A stretch of DNA of 13,620 nt from a bacterium (GTDB taxonomy: Bacteria > Armatimonadota > Fimbriimonadia > Fimbriimonadales > JBAXQP01). The notes below the pieces were generated by a model that was given only the letters and a program-made list of their open reading frames with translations, searched no databases and had not been told where the DNA came from. The DNA is taken from the NCBI GenBank assembly GCA_037131655.1, contig JBAXQP010000040.1, forward strand, positions 1-13,620. Direction: 5' to 3'. This document shows positions 6,435 to 13,500 of the stretch, piece by piece. The position numbers and the translations under genes are program-made. The stretch's first letter is position 1. Each line of letters begins with the position of its first letter.

Positions 6435-6878
6435 CTACTCCAGCAGCTCGGCGCCGGAAACGGTGAAGCGAATGAGTTCAACCTTCGCTTGTGCAAACAG
6501 CTCCCGCGCGAACGGATCCGGATAATCCCCTTCAAAGATGACGCGCTCAATGCCTGCGTTAATAATCATCTTTGCACAGATGTTGCAGGGTTGGCAGGTG
6601 ACATAAATGCTTGCCCCTCTGGTAGAAACGCCATTCAAAGCTGATTGAACGATAGCGTTTTGCTCGGCGTGCAGCGTTCGAATGCAGTGTCCATCCTGGA
6701 TTTTGCATCCTACTTCTGTGCAGTGAGGCAACCCATGCGGCGAACCATTATAGCCCGTATTAAGAATACGTCTATCGCGCACAATCACTGCCCCCACCAT
6801 TCGCCGCTCACAAGTTGCGCGAGTAGCTACGACGTGGGCAATTTGCATAAAATATTCGTCCCAACTAGGCCTGTTCAT
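6435..6878 (-). CDS. comEB: Deoxycytidylate (dCMP) deaminase, ComEB type
   Basis: This 147-residue zinc enzyme of the cytidine/deoxycytidylate deaminase fold converts dCMP to dUMP, the precursor of dTMP. The catalytic motif LHAEQNAI (69-76) supplies the zinc-binding His and the proton-shuttling Glu, and CQPCNICAKMI (94-104) supplies the two zinc Cys. VGAVIVRDRRILNTGYNGSP (28-47) is the typical dCMP-deaminase substrate strand, and extra Cys/His residues around 53-65 match the family's second, structural zinc site. ATG 6878 is supported by AGAGG (6885-6889), six bases upstream. It is the first gene of the minus-strand cluster. From general knowledge, dCMP deaminase next to tagO/wecA and wecB genes is a recurring neighbourhood in several phyla, so the linkage is expected even though the enzyme is not part of glycan synthesis. 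Confidence 0.96.
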   Translation of the reverse strand: MNRPSWDEYFMQIAHVVATRATCERRMVGAVIVRDRRILNTGYNGSPHGLPHCTEVGCKIQDGHCIRTLHAEQNAIVQSALNGVSTRGASIYVTCQPCNICAKMIINAGIERVIFEGDYPDPFARELFAQAKVELIRFTVSGAELLE

Positions 6879-6890
6879 TGATCGCCTCTG

Positions 6891-6896
6891 ATTATA
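6891..6896 (-). promoter_or_regulatory. -10 hexamer TATAAT before the deaminase operon
   Basis: A perfect TATAAT lies at 6896-6891 on the minus strand, 12 bases before the ATG of the deaminase gene. No -35-like hexamer sits at 15-19 bases. If used, the 5' end would fall near 6884, leaving a very short leader that would exclude part of the AGAGG ribosome-binding site. The real promoter may therefore lie further up, or the message may start almost leaderless. Confidence 0.4.
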
Positions 6897-7207
6897 CTTT
6901 GTCAGCCAAGCTGTTATCTAGTAATAATGGATATCATATTTAACCTGAAAAACCGCCAGCAGTGTCATGTGATGTCCTTGAATAAGATCATAAATCGCTC
7001 ACGTTGATGTCACGGTTGCTGTATATACATAAAGTCGGATACCTCTTATGAACTCTTACCATTCAGAGCTTAGAGAAACAAGAAAACAGCAATTTTACGA
7101 CGCTGTCCGAGCATGGTGGAATGAGGAAAGGGGAAGTTGACTGAATTTCGAGCAAAACGCGTTCTTGAGCACACCGCTACGTCCCCGACGGGCACAGCCG
7201 CAGTATG

Positions 7208-7372
7208 TCAAGCAAGCATCGGAAAGCGCGCTTGAGTTTCGAGAGCAAATTGTTCCCAAACAAATTCCGTCATTTCATCTAAATCATACCCGCGCAGAGC
7301 AAGTTCAAAACTAGCTCGATTATAAGGAAATGGGTACAAAGTCCTATTTATCAGCCTCGTGAAGTTACGCAT
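7208..7372 (-). CDS. Possible small ORF or gene remnant (54 codons), unknown
   Basis: ATG at 7372 opens a 54-codon frame ending in TGA at 7210-7208. The frame stays open upstream to a TAG at 7450-7448, about 79 codons in all. The translation looks protein-like, for example NRTLYPFPYNRASFELALRG followed by YDLDEMTEFVWEQFALETQA, with mixed composition and an amphipathic C-terminal part. No Shine-Dalgarno precedes the ATG, and no start codon is found upstream of two nearby TTGs. It therefore may be the 3' remnant of a lost gene rather than a living one. I do not recognise the family. It diverges from the beta-barrel gene. Confidence 0.25.
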   Translation of the reverse strand: MRNFTRLINRTLYPFPYNRASFELALRGYDLDEMTEFVWEQFALETQARFPMLA

Positions 7373-7451
7373 CAATGCCAATACTGAGTTTAGAACAACT
7401 GTTCCATTATAGGAATTATAACCAATTAATCGATTAGGTTGTCTAAACTAC

Positions 7452-7481
7452 TTGACAAAGCCTAAGCGGTAATGTTATATT
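7452..7481 (+). promoter_or_regulatory. Strong sigma70-type promoter with extended -10
   Basis: A consensus -35 TTGACA (7452-7457) is followed after 18 bases by TATATT (7476-7481), a 5-of-6 match to TATAAT. TG at 7473-7474 adds an extended -10 (TGTTATATT). Transcription would begin near 7488, giving a leader of about 118 bases before the beta-barrel gene. TTGTC (7439-7443) and GACAA (7454-7458) form an inverted repeat overlapping the -35, a possible operator. Confidence 0.85.
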
Positions 7482-7510
7482 GGCATTTAGAACGGTAAAA
7501 CTAGCTCAAT

Positions 7511-7552
7511 GTCAGGTTTTTGGGGAAACAATAGCGACACCTACGACCTGAC
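7511..7552 (+). promoter_or_regulatory. Stem-loop in the 5' leader of the beta-barrel gene
   Basis: GTCAGGT (7511-7517) pairs perfectly with ACCTGAC (7546-7552). CTC (7505-7507) and GAG (7553-7555) extend the stem across a 3-base bulge. The 28-base loop is G/A-rich in its first half. It begins about 23 bases after the predicted transcription start and ends about 40 bases before the ribosome-binding site, so it could stabilise the message or act as a cis-regulator. It matches no riboswitch consensus that I can recall. Confidence 0.45.
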
Positions 7553-7591
7553 GAGATAGCTCCGTTACTACTATGGAACGTGTTATCTACT

Positions 7592-7597
7592 AGGAGG
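7592..7597 (+). promoter_or_regulatory. Consensus ribosome-binding site AGGAGG
   Basis: AGGAGG, complementary to the anti-Shine-Dalgarno core of 16S rRNA, lies 8 bases before ATG 7606. Together with the promoter upstream it indicates high translation and fixes the start. Confidence 0.9.
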
Positions 7598-7605
7598 ATG
7601 TTTCT

Positions 7606-8121
7606 ATGTTTAAGTATTTCGTAATGCTCGTTCTTGCGAGCGCAATGGCAATGCCAGTTTTGGCAGAAGTCGACACCGTTATGGGACCCCACCAGGGCGC
7701 CCTCAACTTTAACGTATCCGGTAGCTATACCGATGTCAACAACTATGGCAAGACCACCAGCTTCAATGGCGGCCTGAACTACTTCTTCACGGACGCGATT
7801 GCGGGCGAACTCGGCCTTATGTTCAACCGGTTTGAGGATGACTTCGGTACCGACGAAAGCACCACCTATATGCTCGGCGCGAAGTATTACTTCATGCCCA
7901 AGCCTGAGAACAAGTTCTTCCCGTTCCTTGGCGCTCGCTTCGGCGGCGTCACTGGCAGCGACATGACCGATGAGACCGTTTGGATGGGAGTTTTAGGCGT
8001 AGACTTCTTCGTCGCGCCGAACATCTCGATCACACCTGAATTCGACTATGGCCAGTATTCGAACGGTGATTCGGATAACTTCTTCCGCTTCGCCTTTGGT
8101 CTTACTTATTGGTTTAAGTAA
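7606..8121 (+). CDS. Small outer-membrane beta-barrel protein
   Basis: The 171-residue precursor begins with a clear signal peptide (MFKYFVMLVLASAMAMPVLA, predicted cleavage after Ala20). The mature part consists of alternating, Tyr/Phe/Gly-rich amphipathic strands at about 29-40, 49-60, 64-75, 84-95, 102-114, 121-137, 140-149 and 157-171. That is eight strands, as in OmpA/OmpW-like or Opa-like barrels. It ends in an aromatic strand (FGLTYWFK), close to the BAM-recognised C-terminal signature although the last residue is Lys. No periplasmic OmpA domain is attached. The role is unknown; candidates are an abundant structural porin-like or adhesion protein. Consensus promoter, perfect Shine-Dalgarno, a strong terminator and a preference for C-ending codons (TTC, AAC, GAC, GGC), more marked than in the next gene, all point to high expression as a single-gene unit. 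Its presence is evidence for an outer membrane. Confidence 0.88.
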   Translation: MFKYFVMLVLASAMAMPVLAEVDTVMGPHQGALNFNVSGSYTDVNNYGKTTSFNGGLNYFFTDAIAGELGLMFNRFEDDFGTDESTTYMLGAKYYFMPKPENKFFPFLGARFGGVTGSDMTDETVWMGVLGVDFFVAPNISITPEFDYGQYSNGDSDNFFRFAFGLTYWFK

Positions 8122-8159
8122 GGTAAACCGATACGGACATACGTTGTAAAATGTATGAC

Positions 8160-8204
8160 AATCAAGACCGGTATACTCTTCGGAGTATGCCGGTCTTGAT
8201 TTTT
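8160..8204 (+). terminator. Strong intrinsic terminator of the beta-barrel gene
   Basis: A 19-bp stem (8160-8178 with 8183-8201, one G-U pair and no mismatch) is capped by a UUCG tetraloop and followed by a T-run (8200-8204). It lies 38 bases after the stop codon. It closes the beta-barrel transcript and insulates the next gene. Confidence 0.95.
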
Positions 8205-8250
8205 CACCGTCAAGTCAAATAACAAAACTCTGGATTTCGAGCGACAAATA

Positions 8251-8259
8251 TGATATGCT
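8251..8259 (+). promoter_or_regulatory. Possible extended -10 promoter for the large secreted protein
   Basis: TGATATGCT contains an extended -10 (TG-A-TATGCT, hexamer 8254-8259). A poor -35 (TGGATT, 8231-8236) lies 17 bases upstream. An overlapping TATGAT (8249-8254) is an alternative. The ATG is 33 bases further on, with GGAAGG (8279-8284) as ribosome-binding site. A local promoter is needed because a strong terminator lies just upstream. Confidence 0.35.
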
Positions 8260-8292
8260 GAAGGTAGTTAGGAAAAATGGAAGGTTATTAAA

Positions 8293-10188
8293 ATGAGAAT
8301 ATGGCAGATTGGTTTAATCACCCTTGTTTTGGGGCAATCGGCGATGGGGCAATTCAGATTGCCTAATATTCCTATCCCTGATGCTGTTATCCCTGGAATT
8401 AATCCGTTTACGAAAGAAGATCCTATTGTTTCCACCAAATTTGGTGATGCGATAACGGAAATTCCTTACTTGGATCGCTACGACCCGAAGGTAATGATAC
8501 CGATGGGGGTTGTTAAGCGTACTAATGAAGGAGTTTTTACACTATTCCCAGGCGCATTTTCGTTTGATGCCCAAAGCTACTGTCTTCACGCCGGAACTCA
8601 TGGGCCAGGTAAGGGAGAGGGTTATCTTTATGCTCCTCTGAAAGGCTCAAAAAGCGGGGTAATCAGGAATATTCTCAAGCATTCAGTTGCACATCCGCGA
8701 ATCGAGCAGCACAATATTCAAGTTCTCATCTGGGCCATACTCGCCCAAACCAAACTTAGTGAAGCTTCACCGGAGATTAGATCAACAGCAAATCAACTTC
8801 TCACCGCTGATGAGCTTAAGGATTTGAATAAAAATGCTCTGGGTGTGATGGCTGATGATAAGATGAGTTTGTTACTCGACAGGGTTACACCGGGGCTTCG
8901 ACCGATATTTGAAGCTGAAAACCGTTTGCGTGGAATGATGAGCGATGCAACTGCGCCCTATGAACGTTTGGCAAATGTGGCAGTCCTTCCCGGCGATCCG
9001 CCCAACAATGAGGGTGGACATAATGTTCCCAGCGGTCGCTGGTCGTATCATCCGGATGGCTATTTCATCCACTTTTTCCCAAATAGCTATCCCGAAACCC
9101 ATTATGATGTTATCATCCCCGGCCGCTTCAACATCGAGCGCGACAATAAAGATCGCATTGCTCTTATCTCAGATTTGGAAGGCAATCGCATAGAGCTAAC
9201 TTACGATGACAGAATTGAACCTGGAAGCGATGGGGGGCAAGTACGCGCTTTTGCATTTAAGTCCATTCGCTTTGTGCCTAGTAAAGCTGAGGGCGGTTTG
9301 GACCGAACTTGGGAAGGGATGGGTTGGACCTTGGTTGGTGTACCACAGGATCATGGCCGTTTAAACGGTCAATCCGCCCGATTCGATAACGTTATTGCTC
9401 GATACGGCTCAATCAAAGCCCTTAAAGATGAGTTTAATGACGAGCTTACTAAAGCTGCCAAAGCTAGCGGAAATAAAGATCCCAAAATCAAGCAGGGCTT
9501 AGTGGATTTAATGGATCTCAGCCATGTATTTACCGGATTGGCTGCCGTAATAGGGTCTGCACAAAATGAAGCGGCTTGGGTTCCGGTCCATCTCGAACGA
9601 GTGCTCAACGCTTGGCAATACACCTTCATGATGATAGCGCGAGGGGATACCATTCCAAATAAGTTAAAAACCCCTCCTGTTGGTGTCTTTGAATTCGATC
9701 CTTCCGTTAACGTAGCTGTTCCTGCCAACACCGGCAGGCAGAGGCTCGCTCAATCTGCCAGACCAATTGGCTCATGTTCTAGCCAGGACAATTCCAACCT
9801 TCGTTCTATCATAAGAAAGTCACTCCAAACTCATGGAACTGAGATTAGCCTTGAAAATATGGAATTCAAGGGCAGCAACACTCGCTTAATGCGCTTCTAT
9901 ATTCCTTTGAATAAAGACAATCGTCCTTTACCTACACTTATATGCCTTGAACAAGCTATCGCAGAAGGCCGAATTGCCGAAGGCACTCAGCATAACCCTG
10001 ATAAGCTTCTTATCGGTTCAATTCAACAGTTCGACAATAAAACTCGTGTCACCGTCAGAATAACCAACCTGGAAACCGGCGAAATCACTGCAGTCGGCAA
10101 AGACGATGCCGAAGGCGCTAACGATTCCGCCATCAGAGAAGCTATTAACAAGGCATTAGACAATCTGGGTGTGAGGTTTGGGAGTTAA
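8293..10188 (+). CDS. Large secreted protein with thioester-domain-like motifs and FlgO/LpoB-like C-terminus
   Basis: This 631-residue protein starts with a probable signal peptide (MRIWQIGLITLVLGQSAMGQ), so it is likely periplasmic or surface exposed; I do not recognise it as a named family. Residues 85-155 contain SYCLHAGTHGPGKGEGYLYA (95-114), then NIQVLIWAIL (141-150). A Tyr-Cys-Leu followed by Gln-x-x-Ile-Trp resembles the Cys...Gln pair (C97, Q143) that forms the internal thioester in TED-type adhesins. Next come an aromatic block GRWSYHPDGYFIHFFP (248-263) and a YD-repeat-like stretch DRIALISDLEGNRIELTYDD (287-306). About 365-450 is mostly helical. The C-terminal 130 residues, with LLIGSIQQF (572-580) and RVTVRITNLETGEI (585-598) then a terminal helix, resemble the FlgO/LpoB/TolB-N type of alpha/beta domain. 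Start: ATG 8293 with GGAAGG 8 bases upstream. Codon use is more A/T-rich than the beta-barrel gene. It stands alone, converging on the TfoX-domain gene 14 bases away. Confidence 0.75.
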   Translation: MRIWQIGLITLVLGQSAMGQFRLPNIPIPDAVIPGINPFTKEDPIVSTKFGDAITEIPYLDRYDPKVMIPMGVVKRTNEGVFTLFPGAFSFDAQSYCLHAGTHGPGKGEGYLYAPLKGSKSGVIRNILKHSVAHPRIEQHNIQVLIWAILAQTKLSEASPEIRSTANQLLTADELKDLNKNALGVMADDKMSLLLDRVTPGLRPIFEAENRLRGMMSDATAPYERLANVAVLPGDPPNNEGGHNVPSGRWSYHPDGYFIHFFPNSYPETHYDVIIPGRFNIERDNKDRIALISDLEGNRIELTYDDRIEPGSDGGQVRAFAFKSIRFVPSKAEGGLDRTWEGMGWTLVGVPQDHGRLNGQSARFDNVIARYGSIKALKDEFNDELTKAAKASGNKDPKIKQGLVDLMDLSHVFTGLAAVIGSAQNEAAWVPVHLERVLNAWQYTFMMIARGDTIPNKLKTPPVGVFEFDPSVNVAVPANTGRQRLAQSARPIGSCSSQDNSNLRSIIRKSLQTHGTEISLENMEFKGSNTRLMRFYIPLNKDNRPLPTLICLEQAIAEGRIAEGTQHNPDKLLIGSIQQFDNKTRVTVRITNLETGEITAVGKDDAEGANDSAIREAINKALDNLGVRFGS

Positions 10189-10202
10189 TTAAAGACGAGA
10201 TA

Positions 10203-10535
10203 TTAGTATTTTGAGGGCAGGGATTTGGCAAAGCTTAGGGCTTGGTTGAACCAAGTTTCTAATACTGTGTCATCTTCTAAAGCGACAACTTCAACCATAA
10301 TCCAGCCTTTCATAGAACGGCCGGTGATGTCGAACTCGACGGTGTGCTCTTTCTTGAGCGCTTCTTCGGCAGCGGGTTCACCAAGGCGTAGAATTAAATT
10401 ATCTTTCCAAATTCCAAAGGCCATATTTCCGTTCAATAGATAACACATACCGCCGAACATTTTCTTGTGCGAAAGCCCTTTTATCCCTAAGGTGAGGTCT
10501 TCCAATCTTTCCGCTAGCAATAAGTTATAAGCCAT
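10203..10535 (-). CDS. TfoX N-terminal domain protein, stand-alone
   Basis: This 110-residue cytoplasmic protein is essentially one TfoX/Sxy N-terminal domain. Marks are KKMFGGMCYLLNGNMAFGI (24-42), the glycine-rich turn and aromatic strand of that domain, then the LILRLG strand (47-52) and a GRSMKGWIMVE segment (72-82). Full-length TfoX/Sxy of gamma-proteobacteria also has a C-terminal domain and activates competence genes with CRP. Single-domain relatives are common in many phyla and have no established function, so a competence role should not be assumed. ATG 10535 lies 5 bases after the smc stop on the same strand, so it is probably the last gene of an smc transcript. GGA within the end of smc is the only ribosome-binding candidate, suggesting translational coupling. 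Confidence 0.9.
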   Translation of the reverse strand: MAYNLLLAERLEDLTLGIKGLSHKKMFGGMCYLLNGNMAFGIWKDNLILRLGEPAAEEALKKEHTVEFDITGRSMKGWIMVEVVALEDDTVLETWFNQALSFAKSLPSKY

Positions 10536-10540
10536 TTGTT

Positions 10541-13500
10541 TTATCCGTTAATTAGAGCTTCAGCTTCGGAGAGCCGATAAGGGATGACCCGGGAGACGCC
10601 GGGTTCGGACATCGTAACCCCATACCAAACCTGAGCCGCTTCGATGGTCGTTGGGTTGTGGGTAATGATAATGAACTGGGAGCGCGAACTGTACTCCTTC
10701 AAAAGGTCCACGAAACGTTCGACATTGCGGCCGTCGAGCGCGGCGTCTACTTCATCTAGCACGCATAATGGACTCGGTCGAACTTCCATGAGGCCAAAGA
10801 GGAACGCGACAGCCGTCAGTGCTCTTTCTCCTCCTGAAAGCACTTCCAGTCGTTGTTTTCGCTTCCCAGGCAACTGAACTTCTATATCGACACCACTTTC
10901 GAGTAAGTGATCAGGATCAGTGAGAGTCAACTTTGCCTCACCCCCCTCGAATAGCCGCTTGAAGAGACTGCCGAAAGCCTCTTGGACTTTATCAAAGGTA
11001 TCTTTGAACTGGTCACGAGTGTGATGGTCGATCTCACGGACGGCGCTTTCGAGTTGGTCTTTGGTGTCCAGCAAGTCCTCCCGCTGAGTTTGTAAATCGG
11101 TCCATCGCTCACTCATTCGCTGATAGGCCTCGATTGCGCCTAAATTCACATCTCCTAAAGCTTTGAGGTCGCGCCGCAGCCGATTGGCTTGAGTAGACGC
11201 ATCAGGTGGAATGACTACCTCATCAATTTGGCCGAGGGCTTCTTCAGTGCTCAGGTTAAATTCCTCTAAAAGCCTCTGCGCGATTTGGCTTCGTTTGACT
11301 TCCAATCGGGCAAAAGCAAGCTCGGTCTCATGCAGACCTTGTGCGAGTGAGGCGCGTTGTGCTCGATGAGCTTTCACTATTTCCTGGCTATCGAAACTTT
11401 GTTCCAGAAGGGATTGGCGTTGAGCACGCAGCTCGATAGCTTCCGCTTCAGATCGAGCTTTGGCATCACGAGACTCCTCGCGTTTGCTGAATGCTTGTGC
11501 CCGTTCTACTTTTAATTTCTCGCGTTCAGCTTCAATTGCTGTTAGGCGCTCATGTTTACCCGCTGCGCTTTTTCGAGCTTCCTCGGCACCGCGTTCGTCT
11601 TGGTTCATCCGATCTTTGAGGTCAGTGTGTCGTCTGACATGCTCTCGGTTTTCAGCTTCAACTCGGGCTGACATCGCCAGCGCATCATCAAGAGCAGCAC
11701 GCGCTTCCGCTCTCTCTGTTTCGAGTGATTGCAAGTCAATCTCACTTACCCCAGTCGTATGTTCTTCGACTGGTAAGACTAACCCATCGAATTCATTGGT
11801 CAGATCACGGCTTCGATTTTGGCCAGCTATCAGGGCTTGTTCGGATTGAGCTAATTGGCGATCGGCTTGGAGGGCATCGTTTCGCAAAGTCTCAATTTCA
11901 GCGCTCAGCACTGCTTGAGTTTCTTGTCGTTCATTCCGTGCTGCTTCAGCCATTGAGCGTTCGGATTCTAAAGCTGCACGCTCTTCATTCATCCGGCCAA
12001 GTTCTCCATCAAACTTTTCGAGTTCAACTCGCCGTTTGAGGAGACTGTCTTGAGGCCGAGCCATCTTGCCGCCGGAAACCGCCCCACGGTCGGTTATCAA
12101 TTCGCCCTCGAGGGTCACTAACCGCGTCCAACCATCCTGACGATGCTCGTGAGCTAGCTTAAGGGCTTCATCGAGGGATTTTATTACTAATGTTCGCCCC
12201 AAGAGACGCTCAATCGCCAGTTGATGACGCGCTTCGAATTCGATAAGTTCATCAGCCGCTCCAATAACGCAAGGAAGCTTCTTCAATCGCTCGAACGCCT
12301 GATGCTCGCGAGCAGGTTCCATGAGATCAAGGGGCAGGAAAGTAGCCCTTCCTCCTGATTGGCTTTTGAGAAGTTCAACCGCTGTTTGAGCTTGATTGGA
12401 TGTGGTGGTAATAATATCTTGCAAGCTGCCGCCGAGCACGACTTCAATTGCCTGACGATATTTTTCGGGAACTGTGATGGCATCGGCAATGGAGACGTAT
12501 TCTCCGACGAGTTTTCCATCACGCGCCGCACTTAAAACGAACTTCGCGCCTGCATGATAACCTTCTAAAGCAGCTTCAGCATCCCTCAGCGCCGCCAATT
12601 GTCCTTGCGTTTGAGCAATCTTCAATAACAACTTCCGAAGCGCCGTATCTGCCTCCAGCACTCTGGCATCTTGCTGACCTATTTGCAAGCGTAAACCCGA
12701 AAGTGAAGTCTGATGACTTTGAAGTCGCTCATAGGTCGATTCGCGGCGGCTTTTTGCGTTTTCATGCTGTTCTTCGGCTAAGCGAACCGTATCAGTGCAG
12801 GATTCCAGTTGTTCTTTGATAATGCTTTTTCGCGACTGTTTTGCTTCAAAACGAGCCATTGCTTCTGCCCTGACAGCTAGGCGATGGGTTAAGCCTTGCA
12901 GTTTTCCTTCAATCACTTTAAGTTCGGCTTCCCGCTCTTTACGAAGGGTTTGGGCTTCTTTTGATCGGTCTTCCGGAGGAGCGCCTGCTTGAAGCTGTTC
13001 GAGTTGCCTTGCCCAGCGTTTGGCTGATTCAGAGCGGGTTACAGCCTGCTCCTCAAGCGTTTTCATTTCAACCTGAATAGAAGCTGCCATTTCGTTTAAT
13101 GAACGTTCTCTTTGTTCGTTGAGGGCAACCTGGCTTTCAGCTCGTTCGAGCGCTGTCAAGCTGCTCTGCTGCTGCATCCGCAGATCGTCCATCATTACTT
13201 CAATTCGCGCGATCTTATCGCCAAAGGTTGCCGCTGAACCTTCCGCTTTCGAAGTCTCCTCATCCAACTCCATGATCGCCGCCTGGCACTCTTCAAGCTG
13301 CTTGGTCAGTCGTTCCAACTCATTCGAAATTTTGGCAAGATCAACGATTAACAGTCCGCTTTCAATTTGGCGCAGTTTATCGGCGAGTTCTTTATAGAGG
13401 GTCGCTTTCTCTGAATCACGCTGAAGCGGTCCGCGTTCGCGTTCGATCTCTGAGAGGATATCATTGACCCTATCGAGATGCAGAGCTGCAGTTTGAAGGC

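Larger units (their letters stand above)
6879..7605. other. Long divergent intergenic region
   Basis: These 727 bases separate the minus-strand operon from the beta-barrel gene. The first part carries the putative deaminase promoter. At 7048-7140 (+) there is a 30-codon ATG frame (MNSYHSELRETRKQQFYDAV...) without a ribosome-binding site, not called as a gene. At 7208-7447 (-) a longer open frame looks protein-like and is listed separately. From about 7427 the region becomes regulatory: a TAATCGATTA palindrome at 7427-7436, the 7452-7481 promoter and a 5' leader with a stem-loop. I find no tRNA, small-RNA family or insertion-sequence end. Confidence 0.7.

Noticed and set aside
7048..7140. 30-codon plus-strand frame starting MNSYHSELRE
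   Set aside because: No Shine-Dalgarno, very short and no recognisable similarity; mentioned in the intergenic entry only.
10203..10535. Natural-competence regulation through TfoX, together with the ComEB-type gene at 6435-6878
   Set aside because: The TfoX protein has only the N-terminal domain, and ComEB is a dCMP deaminase named for its place in a competence operon in Bacillus. No DNA-uptake genes are present.
11460..11849. 129-codon Ser/Arg-rich plus-strand frame inside smc
   Set aside because: Antisense shadow of the coiled-coil region of smc; composition is that expected from complementing Glu/Ala/Arg codons.
13318..13320. TTG at 13318 as the start of smc
   Set aside because: The same frame continues to the right edge and encodes conserved SMC N-lobe sequence, so this codon is internal.
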